A DNA stretch of 64,000 nt from Roseovarius sp. THAF9 (GTDB lineage Bacteria > Pseudomonadota > Alphaproteobacteria > Rhodobacterales > Rhodobacteraceae), in the NCBI RefSeq assembly GCF_009363715.1, contig NZ_CP045407.1, positions 25,972-89,971 of the forward strand, read 5' to 3'. A program made the position numbers and the translations under genes. Position 1 is the first letter of the stretch, and every line of letters starts with the position of its first letter. The notes under the pieces are model-generated. The model ran no database searches, was not told the DNA's origin, and saw only the letters and a list, made by a program, of their open reading frames with translations. Below are positions 17,540 to 26,543 of this stretch, in pieces.

Positions 17540-18667
17540 TTGTCTAGTTCAAATATCCCAGCAAAGATACAGACCCAGTTATGGGCTTTGGCGGCGGGCC
17601 GATGTGAGTTTGCAGGATGCAACAAGCTCCTTGTCGGCGACCTGATCGCTGGCAAGGAAGACGGAAAGTTCGGTTTCATCGCGCATATTGTCGCAGATAG
17701 CGAGAATGGCCCGAGGGGTGATAAAGTCCGCTCGCCACTTCTCGCCCGTGATATCAGCAACCTGATGCTGATGTGTCCCATCCATCACAAGGAAATCGAC
17801 GTAGATCACGTGGACGACTATCCGGAAGAAACGCTCGTGGCAATGAAGCGCGAGCACGAAGAGCGGATCGAGACTGTTACAGATATGGACGCTGACCGCG
17901 CAGCTCATGTGCTCCGTTTCGCGGCAACTATCGGCCAGATGGACTCGCTGGTTTCCACCAAAGCCATCTTTGCCGCCATGCCACCCGACAGACATCCGGC
18001 AGAGCGACGAACCATCGATATCGAGCTGAATTCCGAAATCAAGGATGATGAACCGGAGTTTTGGGGCATACAGAGCGCGCATCTGCATCGTCAGTTTCAA
18101 CGCAAGGTGAAGGAGAGGATAGAGCAGAAGGAAATCCGTCAGCTGAGTGTGTTTGCGCTTGCTCCGCAGCCTCTTCTCATCGAGCTCGGTACATTGCTAG
18201 GTGACATTATGCCCGTATCTGTTCACCAAAAATATCGCGAGCCATCTACTTGGAAATGGCAACTCCATCAGCCGTCGATAAATTTCAAAATTGGCGAGTA
18301 CTCTGGGCCAAAGGACGTACCAGTCGCCCTTAAGCTGGCGCTCAGCGCGACCGTTGATGATCAGAGAATTCGCTCGGTTCTGGGCGATAACGTGGCAATC
18401 TGGTCGATCACGGCAGATGATCCTCATAACGACATCATGCGAAGACAGGACGATCTTGCAATCTATAAGACTCACCTTCGCAGGCTCTTTGATCGGATCA
18501 AGGCCCACCACGGCGAGGATGCGACTATCAACGTATTTCCTGTTCTTCCGGCTTCCGCGGCTGTCGAAACGGGTCGCTCACGAATGCCCAAAGCCGATCT
18601 GCCTTTGGTGATCTACGATCAAAAACCGGGGAAAGGATTCGAGCCAACGATCAAGATTAGTGCTTAG
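17540..18667 (+). CDS. cap5: Cap5: HNH endonuclease-SAVED effector
   Basis: 375-residue effector that degrades DNA when its SAVED domain binds the cyclic nucleotide. The N-terminal HNH domain shows C22/C27 (GRCEFAGCNK), H49 (FIAHIVAD) and NLMLMCPIHHKEID with the zinc and catalytic histidines. The SAVED domain spans about 180-375. The frame has no ATG; the likely start is TTG at 17540 with GGAG 7 bp upstream, giving the expected N-terminus SSSNIPAKIQTQLWALAAGRC. A weak start codon may keep this toxic nuclease low. It completes the first, type II CBASS operon. Confidence 0.92.
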   Translation: MSSSNIPAKIQTQLWALAAGRCEFAGCNKLLVGDLIAGKEDGKFGFIAHIVADSENGPRGDKVRSPLLARDISNLMLMCPIHHKEIDVDHVDDYPEETLVAMKREHEERIETVTDMDADRAAHVLRFAATIGQMDSLVSTKAIFAAMPPDRHPAERRTIDIELNSEIKDDEPEFWGIQSAHLHRQFQRKVKERIEQKEIRQLSVFALAPQPLLIELGTLLGDIMPVSVHQKYREPSTWKWQLHQPSINFKIGEYSGPKDVPVALKLALSATVDDQRIRSVLGDNVAIWSITADDPHNDIMRRQDDLAIYKTHLRRLFDRIKAHHGEDATINVFPVLPASAAVETGRSRMPKADLPLVIYDQKPGKGFEPTIKISA

Positions 18668-18794
18668 GCCATTGTAAATCACCGAGCGCAAACTTGTCAT
18701 ACCTTCGCGGGATTGGCCGCCTCTCTTCTACCCAGCCCTACCTTCGCCAAATCAGTAGACGACGGGCACCAGCACCGTATGGAGGTTTCATATA

Positions 18795-20336
18795 ATGGAA
18801 TTCCCTTTGGCGAATGCCAGGCCTGTTGATCAATTATTGGAAGACCTAGTTGAGGAGCTTCAGGTCCCGCCCGGTCGGTATGAACAGGCTGAGCGCAGTT
18901 ACAAGTCGCTCGGCGAGTGGTTGCACCGGCCGGACTCGACTGTTCGGGATGACAGTCCCGACGTGTATGTGCAGGGTTCATTTCGGTTGGGGACTGCAAT
19001 ACGGCCCGCGTCAGACGAAGAAGACTATGACATCGATATGGTCTGCCGCCTCGATTACGAGAAGTCGGCACTGACCCAGGCAGAGCTGAAACGTTGCATT
19101 GGCGTCGAAGTCAAAGCCTATGCCCGGCGTTATGGCATGAGCAAACCCGAAGACGGGCGCCGCTGCTGGACCCTAGTCTACGCTGACGGTGCACAGTTTC
19201 ACATGGATATCCTGCCTGCGGTGCCCGATTTTGAGAAGCGGCGCTATCTGAGTGAAGCGGGCCCCGCGCTTGCCCGACTGGGGGCAACGGCGCTCGCGAT
19301 CACAGACAAGGAACACGACGGCTTCCGGCAGGCTGGCGGCCGCTGGCCGCGCAGCAATCCCAAAGGCTATGCGCTCTGGTTTCGCGATCGGATGGGCCAG
19401 GCGTTCAGAAGTCGTGCTCTCAACGAGGCACGCAGGATGCAGGCCAGCGTTGAGGATGTTCCGGCATGGCGGGTGCGTACCCCTCTGCAGGGCGCTATCC
19501 AGATCCTAAAACGCCATCGCGATCTAATGTTCAGCGACCGGCCGGATGACAAGCCGATCTCTATCCTGATCACCACCCTTGCCGCACATGCCTATAACCA
19601 GGAAGAACGTCTCTCCGATGCGCTGTTCTCGATCCTTCACGGAATGGACCGGTATTTTACCCGTCGCAACGGCGTGGACTGGGTCGAAAACCCAGCCGAC
19701 CCCGAAGAGAACTTTGCTGACAAGTGGGAAGAGCACTCTGAGCGCCGGGATGCATTCCATGAGTGGCTTCAGCAGGCCCGCAGCGATTTCGCATCGGCAC
19801 ATCAGGCGCTCACTGCAGACGGTGTCGGTGCGGTCCTCAGCGAACGCATGGGGCAGGGTCTGGTCGAACGCGCACTGGGGCGTCGCAATCCGGCCAAAAG
19901 GCCGGGTGTTGCCGGGCGCCTGGTCCGTGCGGTGAATCTCGTCCTTGCGCCAGCCTACATGCGAAAGCCGCGATGGCCGCAGGCTGCGGAAGGCCGCGTC
20001 AATATTCGTGCGGCGAGCTTTACGCAGCAGGGATTCAGGCCGCAGAACTTCGTGAGCAAAGGCGCGCCGCTTCCCAGAAATTGCAGTCTGCGTTTTGAGG
20101 CGGACACGACGGTGACCGGGCGTTTCAAGGTCTACTGGCAGGTCGTGAACACCGGGCGAGAAGCTGAGGATGCGGATTGCCTGCGTGGGGGCTTCAGCCC
20201 GGACGCGGCAGTCCGGGGTGGTCTGTCCCATTCCGAGAGCACCCTCTATCGGGGCCAGCACAGTATCGAGTGTTTCATTGTGAAGAATGGCAAACTGGCC
20301 GCGCGCAGCGGTCAGTTCATCGTGAATATTGGCTGA
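18795..20336 (+). CDS. CBASS CD-NTase with C-terminal AGS-C-like domain, second system
   Basis: 513-residue cyclic-nucleotide synthase related to the CD-NTase at 13990 over its first 370 residues. Shared blocks include YVQGSFRLGTAIRP, the adjoining DYDID (D79, D81), YADGAQFHMDILPAVPD (D138) and SVEDVPAWRVRTPLQ. Residues about 395-513 add a beta-rich domain (GRFKVYWQVVNTGREAEDADCLRGGF...) that fits the AGS-C sensor-like domain found on some CD-NTases. A GGAGG sits 10 bp before the ATG. The next gene is a SAVED membrane effector; no Cap2/Cap3 accompanies this synthase. The AGS-C assignment rests on pattern memory and is less certain than the synthase call. Confidence 0.9.
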   Translation: MEFPLANARPVDQLLEDLVEELQVPPGRYEQAERSYKSLGEWLHRPDSTVRDDSPDVYVQGSFRLGTAIRPASDEEDYDIDMVCRLDYEKSALTQAELKRCIGVEVKAYARRYGMSKPEDGRRCWTLVYADGAQFHMDILPAVPDFEKRRYLSEAGPALARLGATALAITDKEHDGFRQAGGRWPRSNPKGYALWFRDRMGQAFRSRALNEARRMQASVEDVPAWRVRTPLQGAIQILKRHRDLMFSDRPDDKPISILITTLAAHAYNQEERLSDALFSILHGMDRYFTRRNGVDWVENPADPEENFADKWEEHSERRDAFHEWLQQARSDFASAHQALTADGVGAVLSERMGQGLVERALGRRNPAKRPGVAGRLVRAVNLVLAPAYMRKPRWPQAAEGRVNIRAASFTQQGFRPQNFVSKGAPLPRNCSLRFEADTTVTGRFKVYWQVVNTGREAEDADCLRGGFSPDAAVRGGLSHSESTLYRGQHSIECFIVKNGKLAARSGQFIVNIG

Positions 20337-20352
20337 TCCGGAGGCTGCATAC

Positions 20353-21495
20353 ATGTCTTTCTGGCGCAAACATGGTGACCGGTTTTTCGACGGATTGATA
20401 ACCTATATCTTTCGGATCCCGTCCTGGCCTTCGAGGTTGTTGCGTGCCGGAGTCGCTTTGATCGTCGCTGGGTTGAGCGTCGGCGGGCTGGCCGGTGATC
20501 TGTCCTGGATCGATGCGGACCGGGTCCTGCGGCTGGCCGTGCAGGCGGATGGTGGCGGGTTATCGGTCTACTGGTCCCAGATTACCGTCTTCCTCGGCAT
20601 TCTGCTCCTCGCTGCGGGGGGTATCCTTGGTGTGATCGATCACATCGCTGACCGACGGCAGCTCAGAAAGCAGAGCGTGGTTGTGCTGGAGCACCGCGGG
20701 TTGCACCAGACCGTTGATACCCCCCTTGCCCCTGCCGTGCCGAAACGCCTGAAAGGCCGTATCGATGTCCTTCCAATCGATCACCGGCAGTCTACCTCAA
20801 CGAGTCAGATCATCAGTCCCGACGACGCACTCTCGCAGATTGCCGGGTTGCGGCAACAGCTCCGGCAGAAGCGCGACGCGGCGGGTCCCGGCAACGTCAG
20901 ACTTGTCTACGGCGGTATGGCGCCTGTGCCGCTGACATTCCTGACCGGTATGATGGTTGGCAATGAAGCTGGTCTTACAGTGATGGACTGGGATCGTTTT
21001 GCAGAAAAATGGCGCGAACCTGACGGCGCAGATGACGGAGACCGGTTCGTCATTTCCGGGACCGACGGCCTGAAGAACAATATTCCGGAGGTAGCTTTGG
21101 CCGTCGCTGTTTCCTACCCTTCGGACGCAGACGGTATTAAGGCGACTCTCGGTGATATGCCTCTGATCCGTCTCGCTTTGCCAACCTTGAGCACGACGGC
21201 GCACTGGTCTGCCGGTAAGCAATCAGCCATGTCGGAAGACTTCACGGATCTTCTGGGTGATCTCATGGCAAAAGGGGTCAAACGCGTTCACCTGTTCATC
21301 GCAGCCCCCAACAGCGTTGTGTTCACACTGGGCCGGCACCTCGATGACAGGCTGCATCCTGAGGTGCTGGTCTACCAGTACGAGCGCTCTTCATCACCAC
21401 CATTTCCGTGGGCGGTTAAGATGCCGACCCATGGTCAGAGTGCCGCGAAGATTGTCAGAGGCGACGCGATAGCAATTCCTTCCACAGCCAGCTGA
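20353..21495 (+). CDS. cap14: Two-TM SAVED effector (Cap14-like)
   Basis: 380 residues from the ATG at 20353, preceded by CCGGAGG. Two membrane helices (about 30-49 and 76-97) are followed by a basic linker and a SAVED sensor domain from about 150 (VRLVYGGMAPVPLTFLTGMMVG; later VKRVHLFIAAPNSVVFTLGRHL). In this class, signal binding is thought to make the protein disrupt the inner membrane and kill the infected cell. It lies 16 bp after the AGS-C-type CD-NTase, with which it forms a minimal two-gene CBASS. About 190 non-coding bases follow before virB11. Confidence 0.88.
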   Translation: MSFWRKHGDRFFDGLITYIFRIPSWPSRLLRAGVALIVAGLSVGGLAGDLSWIDADRVLRLAVQADGGGLSVYWSQITVFLGILLLAAGGILGVIDHIADRRQLRKQSVVVLEHRGLHQTVDTPLAPAVPKRLKGRIDVLPIDHRQSTSTSQIISPDDALSQIAGLRQQLRQKRDAAGPGNVRLVYGGMAPVPLTFLTGMMVGNEAGLTVMDWDRFAEKWREPDGADDGDRFVISGTDGLKNNIPEVALAVAVSYPSDADGIKATLGDMPLIRLALPTLSTTAHWSAGKQSAMSEDFTDLLGDLMAKGVKRVHLFIAAPNSVVFTLGRHLDDRLHPEVLVYQYERSSSPPFPWAVKMPTHGQSAAKIVRGDAIAIPSTAS

Positions 21496-21684
21496 CGAAT
21501 TACTGGTGACCTACGGCGAGCAAGGCGCATCATGTTTGATGAGCAAGCCGGCGCTGGCGAGGAACGCTAGGGACGAGAAACTCCTCTACTTAGCTCACCG
21601 TCCAAGAAGTCCGCTTCGGGTATTGCAAGGCAAGGCCAGCGTCGCGCTGTCGCAAACCGGCTCCGCGCCTCGGTGCTGGGGCTT

Positions 21685-22668
21685 TCAAGATCCCGGCAGA
21701 TAGAACTCCGTGATCCCCCGCTTCCCCTCAGCCCGCCCGAGCTGGACGATTACATCGATGGATTTCCGGATGTATTCCCGAACCTCGGCGAAGGTCAGCG
21801 GTGTGCCAGCCTGCAGCACCATGATCGCCAGCCGGTCGATGGCGAGTTCCGCGGTTTCCGCGTGGATGGTCGAGACCGACCCGCCATGGCCGGTGTTGAT
21901 GGCCTCGAGATAGGTCAACGCCTCGGCGCCACGCAACTCGCCGACGATGATCCGGTCGGGGCGCATGCGGAGGGAGGCTTGTAGGAGGGCGTTGGCGCTG
22001 CGTTGCGAGCCGGAACCGCGGTCGGCCAGGAGGGCGACGGTGTTCGGCTGGCCGGGGAAGAGTTCGAAGGCGTCCTCGATGGTGATCAGCCGTTCGTGTT
22101 CGCTGACATGGGTCAGAAGGTGGCGGGCGAAAGTAGTCTTGCCGGTCGAAGTGCCGCCGCTGATCAGGACGTTGAGTCGCGCCTCGACCAGGGTCTGCAA
22201 CGCGGCCTCGAGGTTGTCTTCCGCGAGACTGGCGATGTTTTTCATCTTCTCGGCGCGGAGTGTATCGAGTGAGACGGCCTTGCCGAAGAGATAGGTCGGG
22301 GCATAGTCCCGGACGCTGCCCGAGGCGAAGAGGCGGATGGTGATCGAAGCCCCGCGATCGATGGCGGGCGGCACAGCGACCTGGACCCGAAGGGGGCGGC
22401 CCGCATATTCCACCTTACCCGAGACGAGGGGGTTCTTTTCAGAGACGCGGGCCTTGGCATCGCCGACGATAGTCTGGGCCATATTGAGGGCGGTAGTCCG
22501 GTCCACGGTCTGGCCTTCGTGGCGCATGGTGGCGTCGCCCGCGACCTCGAGCCAGACCTTGCCATCCGGGTTGATCGCGATCTCGACCACGTCGTCGCGC
22601 CGCAAGAGGTCGCGGAACGGGTCGAGATAACGCTCGAGGTATGAGGCTGGACTTTCTGTCCGGGTCAA
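21685..22668 (-). CDS. virB11: VirB11 traffic ATPase
   Basis: 327-residue hexameric ATPase on the cytoplasmic face of the type IV secretion channel. Walker A is at 171-179 (GGTSTGKTT). The Asp box is LITIEDAFEL, and Walker B with the His box is IIVGELRGAEALTYLEAINTGHGGSVSTIHA. Length is normal. It is the last gene of the virB operon and overlaps virB10 by 4 bp. Its 3' side borders the CBASS cargo, so cargo insertion has separated virB from virD4 without harming either. Confidence 0.95.
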   Translation of the reverse strand: MTRTESPASYLERYLDPFRDLLRRDDVVEIAINPDGKVWLEVAGDATMRHEGQTVDRTTALNMAQTIVGDAKARVSEKNPLVSGKVEYAGRPLRVQVAVPPAIDRGASITIRLFASGSVRDYAPTYLFGKAVSLDTLRAEKMKNIASLAEDNLEAALQTLVEARLNVLISGGTSTGKTTFARHLLTHVSEHERLITIEDAFELFPGQPNTVALLADRGSGSQRSANALLQASLRMRPDRIIVGELRGAEALTYLEAINTGHGGSVSTIHAETAELAIDRLAIMVLQAGTPLTFAEVREYIRKSIDVIVQLGRAEGKRGITEFYLPGS

Positions 22669-24089
22669 TAGATCACCACATCTCTGTCCACGAGCACGGT
22701 GACCGAGGCCCCCTGGTCCACATAGATCGTCGGCGCGATCGACACCTGATCGGCGATGACCGATCCAACCGCATCCTGAAGATCGCTGCCGACATCGCCC
22801 AGGACGATGCTGGTGGTCTCATTGTTGGCGCTCTCGGCCGCCACGGCCGGTGCAGCCCCGATCACGGAAATCAGCGCCGCCCCGCCGAAGCGCTCGGCGA
22901 ACTTGGTGTCGACGAGGCCGGTGAGGCCCGAGCGGCCGATCTGGTCCCCACCCACAGCGGCGATATCCATCGAGGTGCCGTCCGGGGTCAACACGCGGGT
23001 CCATAGGATCAGGATGCGCTTCTGGTGCATGTCGATGCCGGATCGATATTGGCCAAAAAGGCGGGAGCCCCGGGGGATCAGGATCCGGTCCCCGGAAAAC
23101 GCCGGAACCGGTTCGGAGACCACGGCAACCACTGACCCGGGCAGATCGCTGTTGATGGCGGTCTGGAGCGCCGCCTGGATGACGGACCCTTGGGTCAGCG
23201 TGCGCTCGGGATGGGTGAGACGAGCGGCCTCCTGCACCTCGAGCGGTCGCGCACTCTGCAGGAACTGCTCGTTGCCTGACAGGACCGGCCCTCCGGCGCC
23301 TGCGGCAGCAGGATCGGCCACCGCCGCGCCACTTTGGCCGCCACGCGGACCGTCGGCGTAGACCAGGGCCGGCGACTTGATCTGCGCGGTCAGAAGCTCC
23401 TCGGCGACCCGTTCGGCCTCGCGCTGACGCTGCTCTTCCTCCTGACGCCGGCGCTCTTCGAGAAGGCGCTGGTCTGCGATCAGCCCCTCGCGGTCGAGTT
23501 CGGCCTCGAGCCCCTCGCGCTGTGCGCGCTCGGCATCGAGCATGGCTTGCAGCCCTTCGATGCGGGTCTCGGTCTGGCGCTGCAGGTTAGCAAGCTCGGT
23601 TTCCTTTGCGGCCAATGTGGCTTCAAGCGCTGCCTTCTGTTCGTCGAAGGCTTCGCGGAGGTCAGAGACGGCGGACTGGATTTCCGAGTTGCGGGCAGCC
23701 TGACTGGCGGCTAGGGCCTCGCGCAGCTTGGCGATCTCGGCCAGCACCTCGGCGCTCGCCTCGGGGGCAGGGGCCGCGGGCACGTCGAGCGCTTCCTCGA
23801 CGGCGATCAGCGCGTCATTGACCCGCTGCTCGGTCTCGTCGGGCGGAAACTCCAGCCGCCCGCCGGTGCCGGGGCGGCGGTCCTGGAAGGTCTCGACATC
23901 GGAGGTCTCGAGTGCGCTGTCACCTTCTTGCAAACCGGTCGCCAGGAAATATGCGACCCCGGCGCCGCCAAGGGCGAGGGCGGCAGCGAGGGCACCGACC
24001 CCGAGGCTGTTGCCCCGGCGTTTGGATTTGCCGCGCTGGCTGAACTGGTCGAGACGGTCCTGCAGGTCGGGAGGGGTTTGATCGGCCAT
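22665..24089 (-). CDS. virB10: VirB10 channel scaffold protein
   Basis: 474 residues: a proline-poor cytoplasmic tail, one membrane helix at about 27-50, a long periplasmic coiled-coil rich in Glu, Gln and Arg (about 110-230), then the TrbI/VirB10 beta-barrel domain (about 270-474; GSVIQAALQTAINSDLPG, ILIPRGSRLFGQY). It spans both membranes and relays ATP-driven changes to the outer-membrane pore. It overlaps virB11 by 4 bp and lies 2 bp after virB9. Confidence 0.93.
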   Translation of the reverse strand: MADQTPPDLQDRLDQFSQRGKSKRRGNSLGVGALAAALALGGAGVAYFLATGLQEGDSALETSDVETFQDRRPGTGGRLEFPPDETEQRVNDALIAVEEALDVPAAPAPEASAEVLAEIAKLREALAASQAARNSEIQSAVSDLREAFDEQKAALEATLAAKETELANLQRQTETRIEGLQAMLDAERAQREGLEAELDREGLIADQRLLEERRRQEEEQRQREAERVAEELLTAQIKSPALVYADGPRGGQSGAAVADPAAAGAGGPVLSGNEQFLQSARPLEVQEAARLTHPERTLTQGSVIQAALQTAINSDLPGSVVAVVSEPVPAFSGDRILIPRGSRLFGQYRSGIDMHQKRILILWTRVLTPDGTSMDIAAVGGDQIGRSGLTGLVDTKFAERFGGAALISVIGAAPAVAAESANNETTSIVLGDVGSDLQDAVGSVIADQVSIAPTIYVDQGASVTVLVDRDVVIY

Positions 24090-24091
24090 GG

Positions 24092-24826
24092 TCAGTTGCT
24101 CACGTAGATCGCGCTCTCGTCGCGCCAGGCACAGATCGCCTCATCGCCGATACGCAGCGTCCAGTAGCTGTTCACCCCGAGCACCCGGACCGTGTTGCCT
24201 TGCTGGGTCCAGTTGACCGTGCGCTCACGGCCCTGGTCATCGGCCTTGAAGAGGGCAGGCTGGCGAGCACTTTCCGGGAAGACGAAATAGGTATAGCGCC
24301 CGTCGTCGTAGATATGGCTGGGGCGGAAATCGCCCTCGCCCGAAACACGGTAGTTGTAGTTTCGCGGCGCCTCATAGCCCTTGGGCTGGGTGGCACCCGC
24401 CGCGCGGCGTTCCTCGTCGGGGTAGCGGAAGCGGACCTCGAAGAACATGCCGGTGCGGTTCGGGATCGAGCCCTCGCGCAGGTGGAAGGAATAGGTGCGG
24501 CGATTGGTGATCACCGTCATGTTGGTCGAGGCGTTGGCCACATGCGGCTTGATCGTCAGCACGTTGCCAAGCTCGGGGATCGGATCGACCTGGAAACTCT
24601 CTGTATCGCCGACGATCACCGCCTCGAACCTCTCCCCCGCCCCGAAATGAAGCGTCGTCGAATGCTTCAGATCCGTCTCGATCCGGTAGACCTGGTTTTC
24701 GTTATAGACGGCGGTGCGGATGCGGATATCGAGCGGTCCGCCTTGCGGCGTGGCCTCGGCGAGGGCGGCAACAGGAAGGGCAAGCGCTAGGAGAAACGTG
24801 GTGAGGAGCGCGGGCAGGGATTTCAT
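24092..24826 (-). CDS. virB9: VirB9 outer-membrane core protein
   Basis: 244 residues with a signal peptide (about 1-23, LLTTFLLALALPVAALAEA). The VirB9/CagX N-terminal domain and the C-terminal domain (NYNYRVSGEGDFRPSHIYDDGRYTYFVFP) are typical for the protein that forms the outer ring with VirB10 and the VirB7 lipoprotein. Length is normal. It starts 5 bp after virB8. Confidence 0.93.
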   Translation of the reverse strand: MKSLPALLTTFLLALALPVAALAEATPQGGPLDIRIRTAVYNENQVYRIETDLKHSTTLHFGAGERFEAVIVGDTESFQVDPIPELGNVLTIKPHVANASTNMTVITNRRTYSFHLREGSIPNRTGMFFEVRFRYPDEERRAAGATQPKGYEAPRNYNYRVSGEGDFRPSHIYDDGRYTYFVFPESARQPALFKADDQGRERTVNWTQQGNTVRVLGVNSYWTLRIGDEAICAWRDESAIYVSN

Positions 24827-24831
24827 GAGGG

Positions 24832-25512
24832 TCAGTTCTCCAGGGTTTCGGCGTCGACGCGGTAGGAGGTCACCACGAAGCCTAAGGGGTTGGCCCAGAC
24901 GTCCTGAAGGCGCTTGCGGGTTTCGGGTTGGAAGCCGTAGCCGACAGTGGCGACGTAAGACCGGGTGACGGTGCGGGTGTCGCGGGGGCGGCGCAGCGTG
25001 CGGGTGAAGCGGACCTGGGCCACGCCGCGCTCGATCTGGTTCACCGACTTGATCACCACCTCGATCTTGGCGTCGCGGCCATAGACGGTTATCGGGTAGT
25101 CTTCGTTGGTGGAGGACCAGAGATCGCGCAGCGTACGGGCGGCATCGCCGTCCGAGCGATCGAGCACGGAGTTGATGCGTTGCTCGCCGTCGGTCAGGTC
25201 ATAGGTCTCGCGGTCATCGACATAGGCCACGAGACTGGCCTGGATGATGGCGTCACTTTCCGAAAGCGTCAGCGCCTGGACGGCGGCGACCCGGTCCATT
25301 TCACCAGTTTCCTTGTCCACCACGACCACGAAGGTCTCGGTCGATTTGAGGGGAAAAAGGCTCGCGCCCGCGACCATGCCCGCCACGCCGACCAGCACGC
25401 CTGCTGCCGCGACAAACCAGGCGAAGCGCTCGCGCCGCCTCGGCCCGTAGATGAAATCCACCTCAAAGGCGTCGCGGTCGCTTCTCGCGGAACTGGCTAC
25501 GGTCTTCTTCAA
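24832..25512 (-). CDS. virB8: VirB8 inner-membrane assembly protein
   Basis: 226 residues with a short cytoplasmic N-terminus, one membrane helix at about 32-52 (FAWFVAAAGVLVGVAGMVAG) and a periplasmic NTF2-like VirB8 domain ending RSYVATVGYGFQPETRKRLQDVWANPLGF. It is a nucleation factor bridging VirB6, VirB9 and VirB10. It lies between virB6 and virB9, the usual order. Confidence 0.92.
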   Translation of the reverse strand: MKKTVASSARSDRDAFEVDFIYGPRRRERFAWFVAAAGVLVGVAGMVAGASLFPLKSTETFVVVVDKETGEMDRVAAVQALTLSESDAIIQASLVAYVDDRETYDLTDGEQRINSVLDRSDGDAARTLRDLWSSTNEDYPITVYGRDAKIEVVIKSVNQIERGVAQVRFTRTLRRPRDTRTVTRSYVATVGYGFQPETRKRLQDVWANPLGFVVTSYRVDAETLEN

Positions 25513-25529
25513 GTCTTGAGTCTTTCAAA

Positions 25530-26543
25530 TCAGGGTTTGCGGAAGGCCTTGGCGGCGGAGAGAAGCGCGCCGGGGCTCTGGCGGATCATCTCGCCGGTCT
25601 TCACCACGCCCGCATTGGCCATCTGGTTCAGTTCATGCGGGGATTTGCCGGTGACGAGTCGCGAAGCGGTCCCGGTGCCATACTGGCGCGTGTTCACGAA
25701 GCCCTGGCGCGCAAGGCCGGTAAGGCCCACGGCATTCGACGCAATTCCCACGACACCGGTGAGGTTGGAGGCGATGTAGGGCACCGAGGCCATGATCCCG
25801 GCGCTGAGGATAAGGATCACGAGGAAGGGCAGGATGAGGCTCACGGTCTCCACATCGCCCGGATCAGCCGAGGCGTCCCCGATGGCCTCGGCGATGGCGA
25901 CGATGATGCCCGCGGCCCCGGCGGCGGCTACGGGCATGAGTGCATAGCCGATGGTGGCGCGGGTCCAGGCCTCGAAGAGCGACTGGGTCGGCTTGAAGAG
26001 CGAGGTCACGATCATGAAGGGGGCGATCACGATCATCAACGCGAAGACGATCCTGGCGAAGGCGATGATCCCGGCGGTGACGGCGGCGAAGATGGCGGAG
26101 AGGACAAAAAAGATCGCACCGAGAACAGCGCCGAAGACCCAGCCCGCCCGGTCGCCGATCGTGTCGCCATAGGCGGTGATGCGCGCGACCATGTTGTCGA
26201 GGCTTTCATAAACCCCGGCCTCGTCGCCCGAGCCGGTGAGGGCGAGGATCGAGGCGCCGACGGAGTCAGGTACTTGCGTGACGATGCCATAAATCACGCT
26301 GAAATTGTCCCAACTCTGGGCGAATATCCCCACGAGCACCACCTTCATCCCGAAGGCGAAGCCGGTGCCGAAGGGCAGGGGGCGGAGCTGCATCACGGCG
26401 TTGATGCCGAGGAGGACGACAAGGAGCGTCGCGCCCGCCGAAATGACATTACCGACCGAGGCTGCCGAGGAGACAAAGCCGTCCTGCGCCACGGTGTTCA
26501 CCGCGGCGTCGACCTGGCCAAGGATGTCGCGGATGACCCCCAT
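25530..26543 (-). CDS. virB6: VirB6 polytopic inner-membrane channel protein
   Basis: 337 residues with a periplasmic N-terminal part and at least five membrane segments in the TrbL/VirB6 pattern (ATLLVVLLGINAV, WVFGAVLGAIFFVLSAIFAAV and following). It probably forms the inner-membrane part of the translocation path. It begins one base after the stop of the preceding 150-residue secreted protein and 17 bp before virB8. Confidence 0.9.
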   Translation of the reverse strand: MGVIRDILGQVDAAVNTVAQDGFVSSAASVGNVISAGATLLVVLLGINAVMQLRPLPFGTGFAFGMKVVLVGIFAQSWDNFSVIYGIVTQVPDSVGASILALTGSGDEAGVYESLDNMVARITAYGDTIGDRAGWVFGAVLGAIFFVLSAIFAAVTAGIIAFARIVFALMIVIAPFMIVTSLFKPTQSLFEAWTRATIGYALMPVAAAGAAGIIVAIAEAIGDASADPGDVETVSLILPFLVILILSAGIMASVPYIASNLTGVVGIASNAVGLTGLARQGFVNTRQYGTGTASRLVTGKSPHELNQMANAGVVKTGEMIRQSPGALLSAAKAFRKP

